Source of the DNA: SZUA-309 sp050185825
GTDB taxonomy: Bacteria > Pseudomonadota > Gammaproteobacteria > Pseudomonadales > Azotimanducaceae
Direction: 5' to 3'
DNA: 64,000 nt
Assembly (NCBI GenBank): GCA_050185825.1
Contig: JBFWZA010000016.1
Span: 72,890 to 136,889, forward strand
The position numbers and the translations under genes were made by a program. Shown piece by piece: positions 9,238 through 17,804 of the stretch. Numbering within the stretch: the first letter of the stretch is position 1; each line of letters opens with the position of its first letter. A model generated the notes under the pieces. That model saw nothing but the letters and a program-made list of their open reading frames with translations. It searched no databases and was not told the origin of the DNA.

Positions 9238-11055
9238 TTACCTGAGCCCAGTTAGCTTGTTGTTGAGTTTTCTGGCGTTGACCATGTTGTGATGGCGGCT
9301 CTGCTTTTCCAAGTAACCATCCAACACTCGAAATGTGAACTGATTAAAACTATCGGTTCTGAGCAGGCAGTCACCGAGCTGTGCGGTGTTCTGCGTTCCT
9401 TCGTCCCAGAGCTGAACCTTCTGCCCGCTTCGGTAGGGTGACACCGGCGTGATCAGGGTGGCGGGCCGGCCGACTGGCTTCAGCTCGGGGAGGAGAAAGG
9501 CCCGCTGGTACTCGTTCTTGCCGCCCTTGCTCTGCACCAGACGTACAGCCACCGGTTTTGCCTGGGGCGACAGCAGTTCCACACCCATGAACGGCCCCGC
9601 GTCGTCCTGACGGATCCAGCGGGCCACGGCCAGGCACCACCGCGGGTCCGTCTCGTCGCGCAGGCCGATGAGCTCTCCGGTCTGCAGGCTGGGCGGAAAG
9701 GGCTCGTTCCAGCGCAACCGGTAGCCACCCGGGCTCATGTCGGCCGACGTCGTGTCGTGATGCACGTATTGCTCGTCGAGGCGTTTGCGCGCCTGAGGCT
9801 GGTGGGCATACAGGAGGTTGTCCGCATCCGAGATGTTCGGGTTTTCGGGGATCCGACCGCCGACGTCGAACGCATCCTCCCAGACATCGCGGGTTTCACC
9901 AGCCTGGGGCACGAAACGCACGTCCTCCTTGAGAAACGGGTTGATCTCTCTCGGCATGGTGCTGCCGGTCGAGTCCAGCAGGTCGGCGAAGTCGATGCCG
10001 CCGCTCAGGAAGTAGTGAGTTGCGCGCATGCCCACCGTGACCTTGACCGGCTCGTTGGTCTTCGAACGGCCGAACGCGCGGGGCTTCATTTCGCCCCAGG
10101 CATCTGCCAGGTGGCTGATGATCGACTCGTCGATGCCTGGAGGGAGCGGCAGCGAGCCGTCCGCTTCGCCTCTGGCATAGGCATCCAGAGCGCGGATCAG
10201 GTTTTCCGAGCGGAGTGCGCGGCGCGAGCCGCCACCCTCGAATTTCTGGGTGTGCGCAGGCCCCTGGTCCGATGCCAGATCGACGGCGTAGAGGTCCTTT
10301 CCGGCGGCGCTGCCCAGAGACACCATGCTGACCCACGAGCCCAGGGCCCGGTAGACGTCCGAAAGCTGGCGGTGGCGGAGCTGATAAGGGCGCGCCAGCG
10401 CCAGCAGCAGCGACCGGGCGTAGACACCGGCGATGCTGATCTCCACCGTCGCGTTGTTTTCCGTGTCCGGATGCACGTCGCGTTCGATGCCGAGCTGCTC
10501 CGCAAGGTGGTAGAGCTGGTTGAGCTTGAGCCACAGCCGGTCGGCAGGGGCCACGTAGTACTGAAGCGTTCTGAGGAGCGTCCTGGAGAGGTCGGTCAGC
10601 GCCCGATGAACGGCCAGCGACAGAGTCTGCCGGGTACCGTCGTCGTTCCGCACGGAGGGCAGTGCGGCCAGCACGACGGCGCGGTAGCCGGAGCAGAGGT
10701 TCATCTGCAGACGCTGCGCCAGCCGGGAGATTGCATCGGCCTGATTGCCGGCACTGTTGGCGGCCTTGTCGAGCCTGGCGGCCAGGTAGAGCACCGTCGG
10801 GCGGATGCCTTCCAGCAGGCTCATCCGGGAGCCGAAATCCGTATCGAGCCGTGCGATCTCGAAGGTGGCCTGGCGGATCTGACCGGCCGTCTCGGAAACG
10901 TTGGCCATGGGTAGCCGGCTGATCCACTCGCTCACGGATTCCGGTTCGGCAAGCGCGAACGACAGAGAATCCAGCTCGGGAGCCGGGGCGGTCAGGAGCG
11001 TGGCCTGGCCCGGCGCAATGCCCGGCGCGTTGGCGCGCACAGAGGTGTTGTCCAT
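9238..11055 (-). CDS. PA4958-like protein with possible C-terminal PilZ-type domain
   Basis: A cytoplasmic protein of about 605 residues with no signal peptide. I do not recognise a named family for the first 450 residues, which are mostly helical. The last 130 residues (SLQTGELIGLRDETDPRW, ARWIRQ, FMGVELLSP) resemble the beta-rich pattern of PilZ-type domains, but I see no clear RxxxR...DxSxxG cyclic-di-GMP motif. It is placed exactly where PA4958 lies relative to fimX, and the short gap suggests joint transcription and a joint role in type IV pilus or surface behaviour. I prefer the ATG at 11055, which has AAGGA 12 bases upstream; a GTG at 11109 is also in frame and would add 18 residues. 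Confidence 0.55.
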   Translation of the reverse strand: MDNTSVRANAPGIAPGQATLLTAPAPELDSLSFALAEPESVSEWISRLPMANVSETAGQIRQATFEIARLDTDFGSRMSLLEGIRPTVLYLAARLDKAANSAGNQADAISRLAQRLQMNLCSGYRAVVLAALPSVRNDDGTRQTLSLAVHRALTDLSRTLLRTLQYYVAPADRLWLKLNQLYHLAEQLGIERDVHPDTENNATVEISIAGVYARSLLLALARPYQLRHRQLSDVYRALGSWVSMVSLGSAAGKDLYAVDLASDQGPAHTQKFEGGGSRRALRSENLIRALDAYARGEADGSLPLPPGIDESIISHLADAWGEMKPRAFGRSKTNEPVKVTVGMRATHYFLSGGIDFADLLDSTGSTMPREINPFLKEDVRFVPQAGETRDVWEDAFDVGGRIPENPNISDADNLLYAHQPQARKRLDEQYVHHDTTSADMSPGGYRLRWNEPFPPSLQTGELIGLRDETDPRWCLAVARWIRQDDAGPFMGVELLSPQAKPVAVRLVQSKGGKNEYQRAFLLPELKPVGRPATLITPVSPYRSGQKVQLWDEGTQNTAQLGDCLLRTDSFNQFTFRVLDGYLEKQSRHHNMVNARKLNNKLTGLR

Positions 11056-11151
11056 CAGGCTCTGCAGTCCTTGGGCAGATTGAAACGTCGACGTAGTATA
11101 GGAAAGCACCTTCCCGTAAAAGGTGACGTGGCGCAGACAGTTTCAATCGGA

Positions 11152-11180
11152 TTACAAGACATGGTTTGAGCGGTTATGAT
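11152..11180 (+). promoter_or_regulatory. Sigma-70 type promoter for efp
   Basis: TTACAA (11152-11157), a 17-base spacer and TATGAT (11175-11180) match the sigma-70 consensus well. Transcription would begin near 11187, giving a 5' leader of about 150 bases before the efp ATG at 11339. The leader contains no fold I recognise. Confidence 0.6.
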
Positions 11181-11338
11181 GCGCCGCGCCGGTTGCGGTG
11201 AGGTCGCGGAAACGCGGCCACGTAGAGACCAGACCGGATTGTCCTCACGGGCGCCTGGACTTCCCACCCGTTCGCATCGAATCTGTGACCCGGCGCACGT
11301 TTTTTCCTGCAGATACGAGATTTGAGAAGGCTTCAGTC

Positions 11339-11905
11339 ATGGCGAGCTACTCCACCAACGAATTCAAACCCGGCCTGAAGGTGCTGCTGGAAGGGGATCC
11401 CTGCGCCATTCTCGACAACGAGTTCGTCAAGCCCGGCAAGGGCCAGGCGTTCAACAGGGTGAAGTTCCGCAACCTGAAGAGCGGTCGGGTGTGGGAACGC
11501 ACCTTCAAGTCCGGCGAGTCTCTCGAAGCGGCGGACGTGATGGACTTCGACATGGAGTACCTCTACGAGGACGGCGAGTTCTGGCACTTCATGAAGACGG
11601 ACGGCTCCTTCGAGCAGATCGCCGCGCCGAGATCCGCGGTGGAGGACATCATCGACTGGCTGAAGGAGCAGGACGTCTACCAGGTGACCCTCTTCAACGG
11701 GGCACCCATCGCCGTCACGGCACCGAACTTCGTCGAGCTCGAGGTGACGCAGACGGATCCCGGCCTCAAGGGCGACACGGCGACCGGGGCGACGAAGCCG
11801 GCCACCCTGTCCACCGGTGCGGTGGTCAAGGTGCCGCTGTTCATCAACCAGGGTGACGTGCTCAAGATCGACACCCGCACGGGCACCTACGTCAGCCGGG
11901 CCTGA
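11339..11905 (+). CDS. efp: Translation elongation factor P
   Basis: Relieves ribosome stalling at proline runs. The 188-residue protein has the three-domain EF-P layout and ends with the canonical FINQGDVLKIDTRTGTYVSR. The modified residue is Lys34 in NEFVKPGKGQAF, the form that receives beta-lysine from EpmA; epmA follows directly. Start at the ATG (MASYSTNEF); the frame is open further upstream but the extra sequence is not EF-P. The Arg32 form used by the rhamnosyl pathway in P. aeruginosa is absent. Confidence 0.97.
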   Translation: MASYSTNEFKPGLKVLLEGDPCAILDNEFVKPGKGQAFNRVKFRNLKSGRVWERTFKSGESLEAADVMDFDMEYLYEDGEFWHFMKTDGSFEQIAAPRSAVEDIIDWLKEQDVYQVTLFNGAPIAVTAPNFVELEVTQTDPGLKGDTATGATKPATLSTGAVVKVPLFINQGDVLKIDTRTGTYVSRA

Positions 11906-12763
11906 TTGCGGACCGTGACCTCCTGGCGGCCGAGCTGCGACCTGACGGCGCTGACCGCGCGGGCGGAGATGCTCGCCACGATCCGGGCATTCTTCCACGA
12001 GCGCGGCGTCCTCGAGGTGCAGACCGCCATCCTCGGGCAGCACACGGTGACGGACGTGAACATCGAGTCCCTGGCCGTCGGCAGCGCCGGGTATCTGCAG
12101 ACGTCTCCCGAGTACCAGATGAAACGCCTGCTGGCGGCCGGCGCGCCGTCGATCTATCAGCTCTGTCAGGTCTTCCGCGCCGGCGAGCAGGGCCGGCTGC
12201 ACAATCCAGAGTTCACCCTGCTCGAGTGGTACCGGCTCGGCTTCGACGACCGGGACCTGATGAGCGAGGTGGCAGCGCTCCTGGATCGGGTGCTGGGCCA
12301 CGAGCCGTTCGGCGAGGTGACCTATACCGAGCTGGTGGACGGTGACTTCAGCGGCACGCCTGCCGATCTGGATCTGCGCTTCAGCGACGCCTGCTCACGG
12401 CTCCGCGGGCGCTGGTTCGTCACCCGCTTTCCCGCCGAGCAGGCAGCGCTGGCGCGCCTGCACGCTGACGACCCGGGCGTGGCCGCCCGCTTCGAGGTGG
12501 TGGTGGACGGCGTCGAGCTGGCCAACGGCTACCACGAGCTCACGGATGCGGACGAGCAGCGGCGGCGGTTTGCCGCCGACGTGGAAGCGCGACGCCGGCA
12601 GGGAAAGGTGGAGCCCACCGTCGACGAACGTTTTCTCGCCGCCCTGGCGGTGGGCCTGCCGGAGTGTTCCGGCATTGCGCTGGGGGTCGACCGGCTGCTC
12701 ATGGCGGCCACCGGTGCGGCGAGCCTGCAGGACGTGATGCCGTTTCCGTGGGGCGTCGCCTGA
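11906..12763 (+). CDS. epmA: EF-P--(R)-beta-lysine ligase EpmA
   Basis: Class II lysyl-tRNA synthetase paralogue that attaches (R)-beta-lysine to EF-P. Motif 2 (SPEYQMKRLL, FRAGEQGRLHNPEFTLLEWYR) and motif 3 (GIALGVDRLLM) are intact, as is ELANGYHELTD. At about 285 residues it is shorter than E. coli EpmA (325), mainly through a deletion after the TYTELV segment. It follows the efp stop codon directly; TTG at 11906 or GTG at 11915 may be the start. Juxtaposition with efp supports a dedicated modification pair. EpmB, which makes beta-lysine, is not in the window. Confidence 0.9.
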   Translation: MRTVTSWRPSCDLTALTARAEMLATIRAFFHERGVLEVQTAILGQHTVTDVNIESLAVGSAGYLQTSPEYQMKRLLAAGAPSIYQLCQVFRAGEQGRLHNPEFTLLEWYRLGFDDRDLMSEVAALLDRVLGHEPFGEVTYTELVDGDFSGTPADLDLRFSDACSRLRGRWFVTRFPAEQAALARLHADDPGVAARFEVVVDGVELANGYHELTDADEQRRRFAADVEARRRQGKVEPTVDERFLAALAVGLPECSGIALGVDRLLMAATGAASLQDVMPFPWGVA

Positions 12764-12769
12764 CCGGGT

Positions 12770-13627
12770 TCAGCGCGTGGGTCTGAACAGGGCCTGGCCC
12801 ATCCTCAGCGGGCTGCCGTGCTTGAGACCGGAGGCGAGCGATACCGGTGCGGGCGGCAGACAGACGACGACCGTGGACGCCAGCAGGAAGCGGCCGATCT
12901 CGGCACCGCGGGCGAACGGCAGGCGGTCGTAAGGCGTCGTCTCGAGACGCCCGTAAGGCGACGAGGGTCCCTGCCAGACCGTGTGGATTCCGGCCACGAT
13001 CATTGCGCCCACCAGCACCACGGCCATGTCTCCGAGCGCGGTTTCGAAGCGGCAGACCAGGCGCTCGTTCCTGGCGAAGAGGCCCTCGATGTGTGTTTCC
13101 GTGGTGGCGTTCACGGAGTAGAGCGCGCCGGGCACCGTCCGCGTTCCCAGCAGCCGGCCGGCAAGCGGCAGGTGCACCCGATGATAGTCGTGGGGGGCGA
13201 GGTAGACGGTGGCGAAGTGTCCACCCTCGAAGCTTCCGGCGTCCAGGAACTCCCGGTCGTCGCCGAGCAGGGCTTCCAGGGAATAGGTCGACCCTTTGGC
13301 CTGCAGCAGTCGGCCGGTGGTGATCCTGCCGGCCTGGCTGAGCACGCCGTCCGCCGGGCTCACCAGCGTGCGGTCGTCACCGGCCAGCGGCCGGGCGTCC
13401 GGCTTCAAGGCCCGGGTGAAGAAGTCGTTGAAGGTGGCGAACTCGTCCAGCGAGCCGGCGACGGCCTCCGTCAGGTCCACGTCGTAGGCGCGGGCAAACA
13501 GGCGGATGAACGGGGTCCTGATCCAGGGTGCCCGGGTACCGGCGAGCATCCCGACGAGCCGCGACAGGGCGTGCTGCGGCAGCACGCGCTGCATCGCGAT
13601 GAAGGCACGATCGCTGAGCGCGCTCAT
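12770..13627 (-). CDS. psd: Phosphatidylserine decarboxylase
   Basis: Pyruvoyl enzyme that makes phosphatidylethanolamine at the inner membrane. The 285-residue frame shows SPADG with the charge-relay Asp93, PHDYHRVH (His149 and His152), and near the C-terminus the self-cleavage region RFLLASTVVV. In most family members this site is LGST; here it is LAST, so the residue before the cleavage Ser251 is Ala250 rather than Gly. The ATG at 13627 overlaps the stop codon of the upstream sulfurtransferase gene as ATGA, suggesting translational coupling; the longer frame upstream is not conserved in type. The pairing with rhdA is the same as in P. aeruginosa. Confidence 0.93.
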   Translation of the reverse strand: MSALSDRAFIAMQRVLPQHALSRLVGMLAGTRAPWIRTPFIRLFARAYDVDLTEAVAGSLDEFATFNDFFTRALKPDARPLAGDDRTLVSPADGVLSQAGRITTGRLLQAKGSTYSLEALLGDDREFLDAGSFEGGHFATVYLAPHDYHRVHLPLAGRLLGTRTVPGALYSVNATTETHIEGLFARNERLVCRFETALGDMAVVLVGAMIVAGIHTVWQGPSSPYGRLETTPYDRLPFARGAEIGRFLLASTVVVCLPPAPVSLASGLKHGSPLRMGQALFRPTR

Positions 13628-14493
13628 GGATCTGTCGAGACCGGCAGGTCGTCCCGGTTGCCCCACTCGGACCAGGAACCGTGATAGGCGCGGATTCTCG
13701 GGAAGTCGAGGATGCGGCCCACCAGGTAGGAGAGGCCGGAGCGGTGGTGCGACTGGCAGTGGGTGATGATGGCCCGGTTCCGGTCGATGCCGTGCTCGCT
13801 GAGCAGTCCTGGAAGATCCTCGACAAGACGGGTGGCCCGGGCCGGATCCTTCAGGTGCTGCCAGTCCAGATGCACCGCGCCCGGTACGTGGCCCGCCCGC
13901 GCCGAGCCGGAACGCAGACCGAGAAACTCCTCGCGCGAACGCACGTCCCAGACGATCTGGTCCGGATCGGCGATCGCTGCCAGCACGTCCTCGACCTCCG
14001 CGATGGGACCGGTGTCGATGCTGAGCCGGGGCGCGGTCGCTGGCGGATATGCGCAGGCGCCGCTGGCGAGCGCGCCTCCTGCCTCGGCCCAGGCATGGAT
14101 ACCGCCGTCCAGGTAGATCCAGCGGTCGTGTCCGATCACGTCGAGCGTCCAGGCGAAGCGGCCGGCCCAGCCGCCGCCCTCGTCGTCGTAGACCACGAAC
14201 GTCTCGTCACCCCGGTAACCGAGGCGGCCGAACAGGGCTTCCAGACGCGCAAGCGCCGGCAACCTGCCCGGCGCCGGCGGCGCGCCGTGCACGAGCTCGC
14301 CGGGCGTCACCAGCAGCGCGCCGGGCAGGTGGTAGTCGTGGTAACCCTCCGCTGCCGACACGTGGATCAGCTTGAGCGTGGGCGCGTCATTTCCCTCGAG
14401 CGCGAGCGCCTGCTCGAGGGAAAGGACGGTGATCAGTCGCGGATGGTCGATGATGGTCTCCTGCTGGCCTGCACGCCGGCGGCACTGCGCCAT
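13624..14493 (-). CDS. rhdA: Rhodanese-type sulfurtransferase (RhdA-like)
   Basis: Tandem-rhodanese protein of about 289 residues that moves sulfane sulfur from thiosulfate or similar donors. The catalytic loop CQSHHRSG differs from Azotobacter RhdA (CQTHHRSG) in one residue. The inactive first domain carries YDDEGGGWAGRFAW and the C-terminus reads YHGSWSEWGN, both typical of RhdA. Start is uncertain: ATG at 14493 or GTG at 14505, neither with a good Shine-Dalgarno. The gene overlaps psd by four bases and lies divergent from orn. Confidence 0.88.
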   Translation of the reverse strand: MAQCRRRAGQQETIIDHPRLITVLSLEQALALEGNDAPTLKLIHVSAAEGYHDYHLPGALLVTPGELVHGAPPAPGRLPALARLEALFGRLGYRGDETFVVYDDEGGGWAGRFAWTLDVIGHDRWIYLDGGIHAWAEAGGALASGACAYPPATAPRLSIDTGPIAEVEDVLAAIADPDQIVWDVRSREEFLGLRSGSARAGHVPGAVHLDWQHLKDPARATRLVEDLPGLLSEHGIDRNRAIITHCQSHHRSGLSYLVGRILDFPRIRAYHGSWSEWGNRDDLPVSTDP

Positions 14494-14577
14494 CGGCACT
14501 GCCACCGCCAGGGTTTGCTATCTTAGCCGAGAACGCGAAGACGAATCCCGCAGGCACAGGAAAGACACGGGCAACCC

Positions 14578-15117
14578 ATGGCAGCACACCTGATCTGGAT
14601 GGATCTGGAGATGACGGGCCTAGACCCGGATCACGACGTCATCATCGAGATGGCCACCATCGTCACCGACAGCGATCTCAACGTGATCGCCGAAGGGCCG
14701 GTCTTCGCGATCGCCGCACCCGAGGAGAAGCTCGCGGCCATGGATGAGTGGAACCAGACACATCACGCTGCGTCCGGACTGCTCGAGCGGGTGCGCAAGT
14801 CGCCGGTGAGCACGCTGGAGGCCGAAGCGCAGACGCTGGCTTTCATCGAGCGCCACGTGGAAAAGAACTCGGCACCGCTGTGCGGCAACAGCATCTGGCA
14901 GGACCGTCGGTTTCTGGCACGTGGCATGCCGATGCTGGAGAGCTACCTGCACTACCGGATCGTGGACGTCAGCACCGTCAAGGAGCTCGCCCGCCGCTGG
15001 CGACCGGAGCTCGTGGACGCGTTCAGAAAGGAGAACGCCCACACCGCGCTGGCCGACATCAAGGAATCCATCGCCGAGCTCAGGTACTACCGCGAGCACT
15101 TCTTCCGGCCGTCCTAG
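14578..15117 (+). CDS. orn: Oligoribonuclease
   Basis: DEDDh 3'-5' exonuclease that degrades diribonucleotides, including pGpG from cyclic-di-GMP breakdown. The protein of 179 residues starts AAHLIWMDLEMTGLDPDHD, carrying the first Asp-Glu pair, and ends its active site with HTALADIKESI. The length is that of the family. The ATG at 14578 fits the conserved N-terminus. Its 3' end overlaps the convergent queG gene by four bases. Confidence 0.97.
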   Translation: MAAHLIWMDLEMTGLDPDHDVIIEMATIVTDSDLNVIAEGPVFAIAAPEEKLAAMDEWNQTHHAASGLLERVRKSPVSTLEAEAQTLAFIERHVEKNSAPLCGNSIWQDRRFLARGMPMLESYLHYRIVDVSTVKELARRWRPELVDAFRKENAHTALADIKESIAELRYYREHFFRPS

Positions 15118-16199
15118 CGGACTGCGCTGCCCGCCTTGCCGGACCGGAGCCGGGCGATGGCCCAGTCCAGGTGCTCGCGGACCAGCGGCGAGGCCGTCGC
15201 CCTGCGGTCCTCCAGGGCGGTGATCGCCGCGTCATCCGCCGGGCCGTTGCCGATGGCCACCGCCAGGTTCCGTTGCCACTGCTCGTAGCTGATCCGGCGC
15301 ATGGCCGAGCCTTCGGTCCGTTGCAGGAAATCTGCCTCGGTCCAGGCGAACAGCGTCAGCAGAGCCGTGCCCTCGAGTCCCGCGCGCGGCGCGAAGTCCG
15401 CCTCGGTGGACGGTGTGGCGAAGCGGTTCCACGGACAGTAGAGCTGGCAGTCGTCGCAGCCGTAGATGCGGTTGCCGATGGCTGGCCGCAGCGCCTCGGG
15501 AATGGAACCGCGATGCTCGATGGTCAGATAGGAGATACAGCGGCGCGCGTCGAGCTGCCGCTCGCCGACGATGGCACCGGTGGGGCAGACGGTCATGCAG
15601 GCCCTGCAGTTGCCGCAGTGGTCCTCGGGCGTCGGGTCGTCCACCGGTAGCGGCAGATTGGTGTAGATCTCGCCGAGAAAGAACCAGGAGCCGGCGTCGC
15701 GATCCAGCAGCAGGCTGTGCTTACCGATCCAGCCGAGCCCGGCCCGCTCGCCCAGCGCCTTTTCCAGCACCGGGGCGGAGTCGGTGAAGGCGCGGAAGCG
15801 GTGGTCGATGCCGGCCGCAGCCTCGGAGATCCGCCGCCCGAGCCGGGCGAGACGCCGCCGCAGGGTCTTGTGATAGTCGCGGCCGAGGGCGTAGCGGGAT
15901 ACATAGCCGAGCGTCGGATTCTCGAGCACCGTGAGCGGCTCGGTATCCGGCCGCAGGTAGTCCATGCGGGCGCTGATGATCCGGCAGGTGTCCGGGTGCA
16001 GCAGCTCCGGGTGCAGGCGTTTGTCCAGGTTCCGGGTCAGGTAGTCCATGTCGCCCTGGAAGCCGCGTGCCAGCCAGCGGCGTACCGCCGGCTCGTGGGC
16101 GGACAGGTCCAGGTCGGTCACGCCCACGGCCTGGAAGCCGAGCTCGAGGGCCCAGTGCCGGATGTCGATCTTGAGGGCGTTGTAGTCGGGATCGGTCAC
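15114..16199 (-). CDS. queG: Epoxyqueuosine reductase QueG
   Basis: Cobalamin-dependent iron-sulfur enzyme that performs the last step of queuosine synthesis in tRNA. In 361 residues it carries two 4Fe-4S cysteine clusters, CGNCRACMTVCP and CDDCQLYCPWN, and the characteristic GWIGKHSLLL and SWFFLGEIYTN segments. The ATG at 16199 gives the usual N-terminal length. It is divergent from nnr with only 35 bases between the starts, so both promoters must lie within or next to that gap. Confidence 0.95.
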   Translation of the reverse strand: MTDPDYNALKIDIRHWALELGFQAVGVTDLDLSAHEPAVRRWLARGFQGDMDYLTRNLDKRLHPELLHPDTCRIISARMDYLRPDTEPLTVLENPTLGYVSRYALGRDYHKTLRRRLARLGRRISEAAAGIDHRFRAFTDSAPVLEKALGERAGLGWIGKHSLLLDRDAGSWFFLGEIYTNLPLPVDDPTPEDHCGNCRACMTVCPTGAIVGERQLDARRCISYLTIEHRGSIPEALRPAIGNRIYGCDDCQLYCPWNRFATPSTEADFAPRAGLEGTALLTLFAWTEADFLQRTEGSAMRRISYEQWQRNLAVAIGNGPADDAAITALEDRRATASPLVREHLDWAIARLRSGKAGSAVR

Positions 16200-16234
16200 G
16201 GCTGGCAGGAGGCGGGTTCGGGCCTTTCAGTATA

Positions 16235-17800
16235 ATGGCGCGGTCAGAGACCGGATCGGGATTCGAACCCCTGGAGCAACTCTATACAGCCGCCGCCAGC
16301 CGCGAGCTGGACCGGCAGGCCATCGCCGATGGCGTGCCGGGCATGGAGCTCATGCGCCGGGCCGGCCGCGCCGTCTTCGATGCGCTGCTCGACGGCTGGC
16401 CGTCGCTCAGAACCGTGTCCATCTGCTGCGGCAGGGGCAACAACGCGGGAGACGGCTACGTGGTGGCGCGGCTCGCCCTCGAGCAGGGGCTCGCTGTGCA
16501 GCTCGTCCAGCTCGGCGACCCGGCAGCGCTCACGGGTGATGCCGCGACGGCGCGCGACGAAGCGGTCGCGGCAGGTCTTTCGATCTCGACCAGCGCCGAC
16601 GGGCAGGCCGGGCTCACGGGCGAGGTGATCGTGGACGCGCTCCTGGGCACGGGGCTGAAGGGGGCGGCGCGCGGTGTCTTCGCCACCCTCATCGACATCA
16701 TGAACGGCACCGGGCGCCCGATCATCGCCGTGGACATTCCCTCCGGCGTGGAGGCGGACACCGGCGCGGCGCCCGGCAGCGCGGTCCGTGCGCACACGAC
16801 GATCACCTTCATCGGCCGCAAGATCGGGCTCTGCACCGGTGCGGGTGTGGCGCTGGCGGGTAAGGTGCGCTTCGCGACGCTGGGCGTGGGCAACGAGATC
16901 CGTGCCGGCGTCACCGGCGTGGACTGGCTGACCTTCGCCGGCGCCATCGCCCGCGCCGGCCTGCCGCGGCGAACGGCGGACGCCTACAAGCAGTCCATGG
17001 GTCACGTGGCGGTGGTCGGCGGAGACACCTCCATGGGCGGGGCGCCGCTGATGGCGGGAGAAGCAGCGCTGCGCTGCGGCGCCGGCATGGTGACGGTGAT
17101 CACCCGGGGTGCGCACAGGAACGCCATTCTCAGCCGTCGCCCGGAAATCATGGTGGCGGATGCGGACGACGACGTGCTCCTGGGCGAGGTGCTCGATCGC
17201 GCCACCACGCTGGTGGCCGGTCCGGGCCTCGGTCGCGGTGAATGGGGGGCGTCGCTGCTGGCACGGGTGCTGGCCCGGCCGGTGCCGCTGATCCTTGACG
17301 CGGACGGTCTCTACCTGCTGGCTGCGAGCGGCGCGCGCCCGCCGGCGGGCACCATCGTCACCCCCCACGTGGCGGAAGCCGCCCGGCTGCTCGACTCCAC
17401 AGTCGCTGAGGTCCAGGCGGACAGGCTCGCCGCTGCCGCCGCACTGGCGGAAAGGGTGGGCGGGGTCGCGGTGCTCAAGGGCGCTGGCAGCGTGATCGCC
17501 TCCGCGGTGGACAGGACAGCGGAAGGAAAGGCGCGGGTGATCGGCATCTGTGCGCACGGCAACCCGGGTATGGCCACGGCGGGTATGGGCGACGTTCTGG
17601 CCGGCATCGTCGGCTCGCTGCGCGCCCAGCACCTCTCGAGCGACGATGCGGCCGTGCTGGGCACCACGCTGCACAGCCATGCGGCGGATCGAGCGGCCGG
17701 GCGGCTGGGCATGGCGAGCCTGCTCGCGACGGACATCTTTCCGGACCTCATCGACGCGCTCAGATCGGCGGTCGCGGCCGGTCCGTCGCGGGACGGCTGA
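16235..17800 (+). CDS. nnr: Bifunctional NAD(P)H-hydrate repair enzyme
   Basis: Repairs hydrated NAD(P)H. Residues about 15-225 form the epimerase domain (YjeF-N; CGRGNNAGDGYVVARL) and the rest the ADP-dependent dehydratase of the ribokinase fold (GNPGMATAGMGDVLAGI). 521 residues is normal. The start is uncertain: the ATG at 16235 overlaps a perfect TATAAT at 16231-16236, and if that is the promoter -10 element the transcript would begin downstream and the true start would have to be a non-ATG codon nearer LYTAAASRELD. It heads the run nnr-tsaE-amiB-mutL-miaA with short gaps or overlaps. Confidence 0.93.
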   Translation: MARSETGSGFEPLEQLYTAAASRELDRQAIADGVPGMELMRRAGRAVFDALLDGWPSLRTVSICCGRGNNAGDGYVVARLALEQGLAVQLVQLGDPAALTGDAATARDEAVAAGLSISTSADGQAGLTGEVIVDALLGTGLKGAARGVFATLIDIMNGTGRPIIAVDIPSGVEADTGAAPGSAVRAHTTITFIGRKIGLCTGAGVALAGKVRFATLGVGNEIRAGVTGVDWLTFAGAIARAGLPRRTADAYKQSMGHVAVVGGDTSMGGAPLMAGEAALRCGAGMVTVITRGAHRNAILSRRPEIMVADADDDVLLGEVLDRATTLVAGPGLGRGEWGASLLARVLARPVPLILDADGLYLLAASGARPPAGTIVTPHVAEAARLLDSTVAEVQADRLAAAAALAERVGGVAVLKGAGSVIASAVDRTAEGKARVIGICAHGNPGMATAGMGDVLAGIVGSLRAQHLSSDDAAVLGTTLHSHAADRAAGRLGMASLLATDIFPDLIDALRSAVAAGPSRDG

Positions 17801-17804
17801 CAGG

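Noticed and set aside
16247..16275. tRNA fragment near the nnr start (GATTCGAACCCC looks like an antisense T-arm)
   Set aside because: No acceptor, D or anticodon arms can be built around it; chance match.
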